From contig OY821791.1 in NCBI GenBank assembly GCA_963682175.1, forward strand, positions 17,698,542 to 17,762,541: a stretch of DNA of 64,000 bases, in the 5' to 3' direction. The notes under the pieces are model-generated. The model was not told where the DNA came from, ran no database searches, and was given only the letters and a program-made list of their open reading frames with translations. Position numbers and translations under genes: made by a program. The DNA is from Triglochin maritima (Eukaryota; Streptophyta; Magnoliopsida; Alismatales; Juncaginaceae). Shown here one piece after another: positions 56,449-64,000 of this stretch (its first letter is position 1; each line of letters opens with the position of its first letter).

Positions 56449-58501
56449 TGTTGGATTTCATGCCCTATAGCATGTATATATTTTCGAAATTTTATAAACA
56501 TATAGGATCGAAACATTCATATTTTCTTCGATTTTCATATAGACATGCATTTGTTTGTCCTAATTATTTAACATGCATTAGAACAAACAAACAATTGCAA
56601 AGAGGATCATACCTAGAGGTTCTCTAAAACCTCTTGAAGATCCGGAGTCGCGTTGCCGGTCGAATCGCCCGGTGGATTACCTCTGAGTATTCACCAAACT
56701 CTAAACGAGATTGGAGAGAGAAGAGCTAGCCTCTCAATCTCCAATAGGGTTTAGAATCCAATTACTAACCCCTCTTTAGTTCCCTTGAGAAGATGATCTC
56801 TGAAAAACTAAACCTAATCTTAAGAATTAAGGAAATTTTGTGGAGAATTATGGAGAGAGATTTTTGCATGAGAAAAACAATGAATTAATTAATGAGGTAA
56901 TGAGATAAACTTGTATTTATAAGTTCTCTCCAAATTACCTATTCATGTGCAACCTCTTGCCAATGATTTTATGCAAACTTCCATCTAACCATCCATTATT
57001 TGCTAACAAATAATCTCAGCCACGAATTAAATCAATTATGGACCAATTCCATGCATGATCTAATTAATTCTTAAATTAATTCTGCAGAAAACCGTCTGGA
57101 CCGGTCGACCGTTTGGAGGTTCGGTCGACCGCTCGAACCAAGTTTCGGTCGACCGTTCAATATTCGGTCGACCGTTCGCAACAATAAAATTTTCGTCGCA
57201 ATGTTCGGTCGACCGACCGAGAGATTCGGTCGACCGTTCCGAACAGATGAAAATTCCCTGTTATCGGTCGAGACGTGTCCGGTCGACCGTGCACCGATCG
57301 GTCGACCGTTTGAGGTTAACCGGTCGACCGTTTTTGCACAGTAATGCAGACTTGTCAAATTTCAGTTTAACCCCTACAAAATTTGACATTTCGGGATTAG
57401 TAGTAAATTCACAACTTATGTAACATATTATCCTATGTAATGATAAATCATTACACCCCATAATATTTACATCACATATGAATTTAATTTAGATTCTAAT
57501 TATGTTATTAATCACAACATAATTTTGATTTTGCTCGTTCACCCCATGTGTCATATTTTCTAAATGAAACTCGACACATCTTATGAACTCAAAATCCCCA
57601 TTTCTCGTTTCCCAGTTTTGTGGTGTGACCTATGGGAGGATCTAAACTAAGTTGGCAGTGATATTAAGAGCTTAATATCACAAGCTATAAGCGGTATCTA
57701 GCTACACATTATAGCTCCCAATTAGTTAGATGTCTTAATTCCACTCGAATCAAAACCCGATCCATTTAGTGATGGAGTGCACCACTTGTGTCCGTCCCTT
57801 GCCTCATGATATTAAGAATACACACAAAGTAGTATTGTGTCATCTTTGTATTAGTATTCATTTCATGATCTCTTTAAGCTAGTTATAAATATGTGACTTA
57901 ACTCAAATCACATTGTGCACATTATAACTTTGCTTTATCAAGGGGCCCACTAATATCATTACTCAATTAAGAGGGGCAATGATAATCTTTTGACTAACTA
58001 TCTTCTCCAACAAAAGTCATACTTAACCAACTAATGCCTTGGCACTACACTTATTGATAGCTTAAGACACTAGCCTAATTAAGCACTCCTTAAGCGATCG
58101 GATATAAGTCTCATATCAAAGGACCAAGGACACAGTAAAATATTAATGACACAGAAACACATTTCTATAATATTTTACTTGTTAGGTCAATTCAGTATAC
58201 AAAAGTACTATTTTCCTCTTTTGTGTACTCGTGTTGTCACTCACTTGTAGAGCTACAATGATCTATGACCAACACGACAATCTTAACTCGGTAATTAATG
58301 TCCCATGCTAATTACCATGATTGCGAATACCTTTTGTTTTATGTAAACCAATATCTTTTAGAGCTCTACGGTTAAGGACCAAGAGGTTTTTCCTTAACAC
58401 TTCTAAAAGACGAATAACATAAACAAGGAACAAAATGATTTCTCATTCAATTCATAATAATTGACATTTAAAAGTAAAACTTTTAGAACACATTCCCTTC
58501 A
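56449..58501 (-). repeat. Copia solo LTR (C2-related)
   Basis: 2053 bp, from TGTTGGATTTC to CCCTTCA, with perfect duplication AAAAC (56444-56448 and 58502-58506). Reversed, it parallels the C2 5' LTR (TGAAGGGAATGTGTTC at the start, GAAATCCAACA at the end) but differs strongly in places, so it is a related subfamily. TATA-like sequence on the minus strand near 56912; GGTCGACCG array at 57103-57330. Confidence 0.92.
57103..57330. promoter_or_regulatory. GGTCGACCG palindrome array in the Copia solo LTR
   Basis: Nine exact copies of GGTCGACCG start at 57103, 57123, 57147, 57166, 57207, 57228, 57281, 57300 and 57322, with one variant at 57266. Close neighbours are 15-24 bp apart, mostly 19-22. 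The array is 170-400 bp upstream of the TATA-like site. Confidence 0.85.
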
Positions 58502-58964
58502 AAAACATACTATAAATGGACATAAAACAACATAATCGATGACCCGATTAAACCATGAATGCTTTGGAGCAATTTGGAGCGCCAATTGGCGGTCTGGAAT
58601 GGTCGGATCGCGTCTCTATTTCGAGGGCTCGTTTTCTGGCTTGATTTCTTGATGTTGGATGAACCCGATTTGGTTGTTGATATTTGGGCCCGGATTTAAT
58701 TACCAAAATACTCCTCATGATGGTGTGGAGCTTCTTGATTTGCTCATTGATCCTTTTGGTTTACATTCGGGTCCTTCTTTCTTGCATCTCAGTCCCCAAG
58801 TCTTACAACTCAGTCTTTTTTTCTGACTTTTAGGTCCTTTTATGCATCTTCTCCTCAAACCTATTTATTCCTGAAACTCAAACATAAAACTCACCACGTA
58901 GCATTGTTTAGGTTCAAGATAATGGATATAAGACGTAAATGAATGCATGAAATGAGGTCAATCA

Positions 58965-59212
58965 CGGTACGAGTGATGGGGACAAGGATAAAGGAGATTA
59001 GAGAAAATCCCGAGGCTTTGAGTTTGTATGAGAGTTGTTGGAACTAGCCAAGACACCTATGGGGTGGTATAGTTATGATAGTTTAGAGGTAGATTCTAGT
59101 TATGTACTAAACATAACTCGAGGGATGTAATGGACAAGTTTTTATAGGCTGTAAATGGTTACATACATCAATACAATTACAAGCTATGACTCCCTTTTGC
59201 TTTGCAAAAAAA
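58965..59212 (+). mobile_element. LINE 1, 3' end with poly(A)
   Basis: Noncoding 3' UTR ending CTCCCTTTTGCTTTGC followed by an A-run (59206-59212); the same end occurs reversed in LINE 2. It is directly followed by the second copy of the target duplication (59213-59232) and Copia C1 integrase. About 0.8 kb of LINE sequence between 27371 and this piece appears lost. Confidence 0.78.
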
Positions 59213-61129
59213 AGAACCAACTATATAAGAAGATGAAGTCTCTACGAACCGATCGTGGATGTGAGTACTTGAGTACCGAATTCAACTCATTCCTAAATAA
59301 GTGTGATATTGTAGCACAACTCACTCCGTCCAGACCACCATAGTGGAATGTGGTATCCAAGAGGAGAATTCGACATGGTTTGATCAATGATGAGTCAAGC
59401 TGAATTGTCGCTTTACTTTTGGAGTTATGCACTAGAAGCTGCGATTTACACATTGAATAGTGTTCCATCCAAACCGATAGACAAAACACCTTATGAGTTG
59501 TGGAGTGATAAAATACTCAAGCTTAAGTTTCTCAAGATTTGGGGTTGTGAGGTCTACGTCAAAAGATTGATCTTGATCAAACCTCAACCAAAAGCAGATA
59601 AATACTTCTTTATAGGTTATCCTCGTGAGATAAGAGGATACTCCAATCGAGTGGTTGTCGAGAGGCATGTCGTATTCATAGAGAAAGAAGTTCTTGAAAG
59701 AATAAGTAGCGGGAGTAGAGTTGTGCTTGAGGAAACTTGAGATACTCTACAAGATCATATGTGAATGGTGACATTCAAGATCATGAAGCCCCAACCAAGG
59801 TTCCTTTGGTTAGGGGGAGTACAAGTGAGAGACTCTCGCAAGCAATTGCTAGTGAAACTCAATCATCCCCACCTAGTGTATGTTCGAGAATTGAACATGA
59901 ACAAATTCTGCAACAAATTGTGGAAGAATTTCAAGAAGTACATGTAGAAACAAAAGAACTTAGAAGGTCAACAAGGGAGATAAAGAAGCCCGATATGTAT
60001 TTTGGACTTCACAAAATTATGGTACTCAATACCGATGATCCCTCAACCTTTCAAGAAGTAATGGAAAGGAAAGACTCCAAACTATGGTTAATAGCCATGG
60101 AATCCAAAATACAATCATTGTATAATAATCAAGTATGGGACTTGGTTGACCTTCCTCAAGGAAAGAAAGTCATTCAAAACCTATAGACGTCAGATTTAAC
60201 AGGAAGATGGACATGGATGGGAACATGAAAACCTACAAAGCAAGGTTGTAGCGAAGGGTTTCACTCAGATTCAAGGAATTCATTATGATGAAACGTTTTC
60301 ACCGGTTGTCATGTTGAAGTCTATTCGGATTATGCTCTCTATTGTTGCATTTCATGATTATGAAATATGGCAAATGGATGTCAAAACAACATTCCTTAAT
60401 GGTAATTTGGAGGAGGACGTGTACATGGTACAACCTCAAGGTTTTGAAGATCCAAAGAATAGCGAGAAAGTATGCAAGCTTCAACGATCCATTTATGGAT
60501 TGAAGCAAGCATCAAGTAGTTGGAACAAGCACTTCGACGATGAAGTCAAAAAGATTAACTTTCTCCAAAGTAAGGAAGAACCTTGTATATATAAGAAGGT
60601 CAGGGGGAGTCAGATTGTGTGTCTAATCTTAAATGTTGATGTCATACTCCTCATGGGAAATCATATACCTTTGTTAGAGCAAACGAGAAGTTCATTGCAA
60701 TCTGCATTTTCAATAAAAGATATGGGTGAGGCTCAATACAGCTTGGGTTTCAAGATATATAAAGATAGATCTCGTAGATTCATTGGCCTAAGTCAACATA
60801 CATACATTGACAAGATTTTGGAAAAGTTGAATATGAACAACTACAAAAAGGGCAATGTGCCAATGAATATGGGTGTGCAACTTAAGAAGTCTCAATGTGT
60901 TATATCATGTAAAGACTTAGAGTACATGAAAGATATTCCTTATGCTTCAGTAATAGGATCGATCATGTACGCAATGACTTGCGCAAGACCCGATGTCTCC
61001 TATGCTCTAAGTGTGACAAGCCCTCACCAATCCAATGTAGGTCTTGATCATTAGACTATGGTCAAGAATATTCTGAGGTACCTTAACCAGACCAGAGATA
61101 GGTTTCTTGTTTATGGATGACAAAGGGAG
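59213..61129 (+). pseudogene. Copia C1 pol: integrase end, reverse transcriptase, start of RNase H
   Basis: Order: integrase core SLRTDRGCEYLSTEFNSFL (near 59240); integrase C-terminal region 59387-59740 with YWSYALEAAIYTLN-like and KIWGCEVYVKRL motifs; spacer with RRSTREIKKP; reverse transcriptase 60040-61054. The RT has EIWQMDVKTTFLNGNLEEDV, LQRSIYGLKQASSSWNKHFD and the active-site box LNVDVILLMGN in place of YVDDILL, so both flanking residues including one catalytic Asp are changed. After 61054 the RNase H start (NILRYLNQTRDRFLVYG) runs to the CACTA end. Multiple stops. Confidence 0.87.
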
Positions 61130-61186
61130 CACTAGTGCAGAATAGTCTTTACTTGTGGCCCAATAAATGTCGACTGTTATAACAGC

Positions 61187-61397
61187 CGACGTCTAGTTGG
61201 GCGAAGATAGATAGACGTCGGCCGTTCTAACGGCCAACATCTATGGGGTAATATAGACGTCTGTTGTGGGAATACCCATTGAATCCGACGTCTATACCCT
61301 ATAGTCGTCGAACGTTATATACAGCCGACGTCTATACCACCATGCATATAGACGTCGAAGTATAGACGTCGGTTGTGCATAAAATCCGACGTCTATA
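61187..61397. repeat. CACTA subterminal repeats around GACGTC
   Basis: Eight GACGTC palindromes in about 210 bp, most within CCGACGTCTATA or its reverse complement TATAGACGTCGG, in both orientations. In En/Spm such subterminal motifs bind the element's own DNA-binding protein. Confidence 0.82.
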
Positions 61398-61399
61398 GG

Positions 61400-62284
61400 T
61401 CTTAAAGAAATTGAACAGTTACATTTTCTGTCATTCATCCAGACAAAAACCCAACCAAACACTAGTCGTTCCACGACCGAACCCTCCTCCACGACCAATC
61501 TCCGACCGATCTACAACAATCTCTGGCACCGCAGCGACGTCCCAACCTCTCCTCCCGTTCTCCGGCCCTCTCCTCCATCCTCCATTCTCTCCTCGACCAT
61601 TGCAGCAACCCTCTTCCTCCATCTTCTTCCACATCCCTAACCACCGTAAGAGTTTCGTTTAGTTTTGGTTGGTTTAGTTTTGGATTTTAGGTGGAGTTAT
61701 GTGTCTTCTGTCATGTCTGTCTGAGGAATCAAGTATTAGGTTGGTAAACTTCTCCTCTTGTTCAGATCCAATGCCAATTGACGGGTAGGCGCTCCGTTCC
61801 CCAATTTTGATGTTCGTTATTGATCCGTCTTTGGATTTTTCAGTTGAGTTGAAATGTGGATGACGTGTTCTTCAGTTTTTTGATTCTTTGTTTGGAACAA
61901 ATTCGGTTAGATTCGGTAGGGTTTGTGTTGTTTGCATTGTTATTTGTTAATAGTTGGTGGAGATTTGTGATGCATTTGGCTGTTAATTGTGTGAAATTGA
62001 TTTTTTTGCATGTCGGATTTGGTGTTGGTTATTTATGATTTGTTTGTGGTCTTGTGTTGGTTGAAAATCATTTAGTTTGTGATTAAATGCATGGTTTGTT
62101 GTTGTTGTATTTGGTTTATGTGTTGTTTGATTAATCAATTACCAGTCAAGTGTGGTTTAGATCTATCTATATTTGGCGGATTCGAGGGAGGACGCGCGTT
62201 CGAGAAGAAGGAGGACGCGCGTTTGCTAGTTTGTGATTCCACTCGTTTGTCTCTTAGTTGTAATTGTTGTTAGTAATTTTTATC
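61400..62284 (+). other. CACTA 5' region without recognisable gene
   Basis: C-rich stretch (61430-61640), then T/G-rich DNA to 62284. It looks like 5' UTR or promoter of the CACTA gene. Short frames on both strands show no domain. Confidence 0.6.
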
Positions 62285-63460
62285 CAGAGTTAGATTGTCA
62301 TTTTTATCACTCTGAATCAATGGGAGAAATTCAGAAAATCTATAGATAGCTCGGAGTTTGAGGTAACTGAATTTTAATTTAGAATATGAACTTATTAAGT
62401 TATTGTTTTAGATGACAATCTAATAAACTTGGTTTTAGGCCATCCGAGCCAAAAACCAAAAGATTAGATCTTCTAACAAGTATACACATCGTACGTCTCG
62501 AGCGAGGTAGCAAAAGTTAGAAGCTGAAAAAATTGCTCTGAAGAAACAAGAGGCAATTGACTCCGGTATGACTGAGGAGCAAGCAAGTAACCTCCTTCTC
62601 CTGTAGCTCGTTGTGATTCTTGGAAGAGAGCGAGAGTAAACTCCAGAGGGGAGTACGTCACAGACGACTCGCAAGCGATCGGCTCTAAGATAGTAAGTTG
62701 AATCACTTGTATATGTTATTAATTCAGATTCAGTAATTTTATATTTTTCAATTGTTTGTAAATATTTTTTTAAACTTTAGGACTCTCTGAAGTTGAGAGA
62801 ATCTCAAGGAGAATTTGCTTCCAATGGTCGGAATGATATTCTACGCGAGGCCTTGGGAAACAACGAACACCCCGGTCATGTGCGGGGTAGGGAGTACAGT
62901 TGGACTGCGACAATATTATGGAAAGACTCAACGGTCTACTTCATCGATAGGTCATACCAAATGCCAGCAAGAGATTGCATATTTGAAGAATACGTTGCAA
63001 CTTGTTTTGGAGAGATTGGATCGTGATTTGCCTACTTCTCCTACCCGTCGTAGGACCGGATCTTCCCCGGAGACCACTCCTCCAGTGCAGTCAGTGTTCC
63101 ACCCTGATCGACAATATGATTTCGTGGCTCATTCTCGAGAATTGGCCCTCGTCGGCGGTCCGTCGTTTGGAAAGTTCGAGGATGGATCTAGATGTGCTTT
63201 ATTTGTCGAGGACTCTGATCGAAGATTGGTGGGGCACAGGAAAGTTTATAACATCTCCAGACACCACTTCACAGAGGTGGGAGAGGGAGAAGTGAAAGTT
63301 GCAGTGGGGAGTTGCTTAGATGCTGGTGCTTTGGTGTCATTTCCGGAAGAAGAGTTTGTTACTCTATGCAATGCTATCGGTGGGTTCATGAGGTGACCCA
63401 GTTATTTAGTAGAGCTAAACGACAAACATGAGGTGTACTTTAATTTTGAAAGACTTTAAA
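62285..63460 (+). pseudogene. CACTA-encoded plant transposase (Ptta/En/Spm, Transposase_24-like) with DUF8039-like C-terminus
   Basis: Exon pieces read KKQEAIDSGMTEEQ; WKRARVNSRGEYVTDDSQAI; then after an intron, LRESQGEFASNGRNDILREA and NNEHPGHVRG; a one-base frame change near 62885; VGSTVGLRQYYG, CQQEIAYLKNTLQLVLERL (coiled coil). Further on, 63195-63396 gives CALFVEDSDRRLVGHRKVYN...VAVGSCLDAGALVSFPEEEF, resembling DUF8039. Introns fit GT-AG rules: 62363-62438 (likely) and 62693-62780 (good GTAAGT donor). A TGA at 63394-63396 lies where related proteins have Trp. Family names are from recalled motifs. Confidence 0.72.
62693..62780 (+). other. Intron in the CACTA gene
   Basis: GTAAGT at the 5' side and TTTAG at the 3' side; removal joins GSKI to DSLKLRES in frame. 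Confidence 0.7.
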
Positions 63461-63599
63461 TTTCAAATTTGTTAACAATTGTATTTTTAACGGTTGTATA
63501 TATATTTGTAAGGTGTCAAGCCCCCGGAGCAGAGGGTCAAACAACCAATCTCCGATCAACATTAATTTGCTTCCAAGTAGGTGCAAAATATTGTATCAA

Positions 63600-64000
63600 T
63601 GTATAGTAGGTAGGGAATCACAATCCTTAAGTAGCTGGGATTTGGAGGAGGGGATAAAGGGTTGCCTCCGGCTTCGTACGTCACCAAAGAGGATATCATA
63701 CAGTTCTTGATGGTGGATTTGTTGTGTATCATGATTATCGACGTGCAAGTGAAGTAAGTGTTTTATTTGGTATAAAATGAAATCTATTGAATAATTTTAT
63801 CGAAATAGTAATAAAGTGTAATTTTTACTCTTGTAGACATCTTTATGACGCCAGAATGTCAGTCTTTCCCAACGATCAAGTATTTGGATTTATCAGTCCA
63901 TCTACATATATATACGGGAATGACGATAAATCGGGTCAGCTTGGGACTCTCATGAAAGAAGAAGATACATCCTCGAAAGATACATCCTCCCAACCAGAAC
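63600..64000 (+). pseudogene. CACTA gene, following exons (possible Ulp1-like region)
   Basis: After a divergent stretch (63460-63640) a frame reads EDIIQFLMVDLLCIMIIDVQ, then an intron (63754-63836, GTAAGT...TTGTAG), then KHLYDARMSVFPNDQVFGFI. Plant CACTA-associated genes often end in a Ulp1-type cysteine protease preceded by such an H-L-Y-D segment; the catalytic part would lie beyond 64000. Assignment tentative. Confidence 0.4.

Larger units (their letters stand above)
55382..58964 (-). repeat. 5' LTR of E2 (interrupted by a Copia solo LTR)
   Basis: LTR pieces 55382-56448 and 58507-58964, about 1.53 kb, from TGTTTAAACG to GTCAATCA. Its right flank is the 3' region of LINE 1, starting CGGTA. 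A single preserved palindrome (GCGCCAATTGGCGGT) lies near 58579. Confidence 0.9.
61130..64000 (+). mobile_element. CACTA (En/Spm) DNA transposon, left part
   Basis: The terminal sequence CACTAGTGCAGAATAGTC begins at 61130 inside Copia C1. It is followed by subterminal repeats (61187-61397), a noncoding 5' region (61400-62280) and transposase-family coding remnants with introns. The element continues past 64000, so its other end and its 3-bp duplication cannot be checked. Confidence 0.85.

Noticed and set aside
57103..57330. CRISPR-like array (short repeats with unique spacers)
   Set aside because: Repeats are only 9 bp, spacing varies, and the DNA is a plant LTR; no cas genes.
57071..57358. 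Minus-strand frame rich in GRP/TVDR
   Set aside because: Again a translation of the palindrome array in the Copia solo LTR.
61400..61660. Possible host-gene 5' exon rich in Pro and Arg
   Set aside because: Inside the CACTA element next to its subterminal repeats; no domain, and the opposite strand gives equally long frames.

Overview
The window is 64 kb of flowering-plant (most likely dicot) intergenic heterochromatin. I find no host gene, tRNA or rRNA gene. Almost every base can be assigned to a transposable element: Athila-like Ty3/Gypsy LTR retrotransposons (tRNA-Asp primer site), Ty1/Copia elements (tRNA-iMet primer site), two L1-type LINEs, one hAT-like MITE and the left part of a CACTA (En/Spm) transposon. 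Nearly all coding regions are broken. The main exception is an intact 810-residue Gag-protease ORF at 8246-10678. All assignments come from reading the sequence and comparing copies within the window; no database was searched.

Layout. 1-3908: 5' part of an Athila-like element on the minus strand (E3). 3909-17755: a second minus-strand element (Y). Y is split by a complete, fairly young plus-strand gag-protease element (N, 5552-13000, duplication CTCTC) and by a solo LTR (13265-14634). 17756-18290: Copia fragment (C1). 18291-21528: LINE 1, 5' part. 21529-26690: Athila-like element E0, which carries a different ORF and contains a solo LTR (22287-23469, duplication ATAAC). 26691-27371: more of LINE 1. 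27372-28041: plus-strand LTR fragment. 28042-33303: LINE 2 on the minus strand with a MITE in its 3' UTR. 33304-58964: a tandem LTR-internal-LTR-internal-LTR array (E1 then E2, minus strand). Inserted in this array are Copia C2 (46278-52616, duplication ATAGG) and solo LTRs at 36990-38515, 53437-54780 and 56449-58501. 58965-59212: LINE 1 3' end. 59213-61129: the rest of C1. 61130-64000: CACTA element, running off the window.

The parts fit a nested history. CACTA lies in Copia C1. C1 was also hit by LINE 1, whose ~20-bp target duplication is now split 41 kb apart (18272-18291 and 59213-59232). LINE 1 was then filled with Athila-like elements, which were hit in turn by Copia C2 and by solo LTRs. 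Exact 5-bp duplications support most steps.

Two signals are not explained by standard element anatomy. (1) Short palindromes occur as pairs at fixed spacing: 21 bp in the E-type elements, 32 bp in the N-type, and about 19-24 bp or larger near-multiples of 10.5 bp in the GGTCGACCG arrays of Copia-type LTRs. They lie upstream of the TATA box and, in the Athila-like elements, again in the leader. (2) The pol-less Athila-like elements share a noncoding 3' region with two adjacent hairpins about 80-150 nt upstream of the polypurine tract, whose stems persist across diverged copies.
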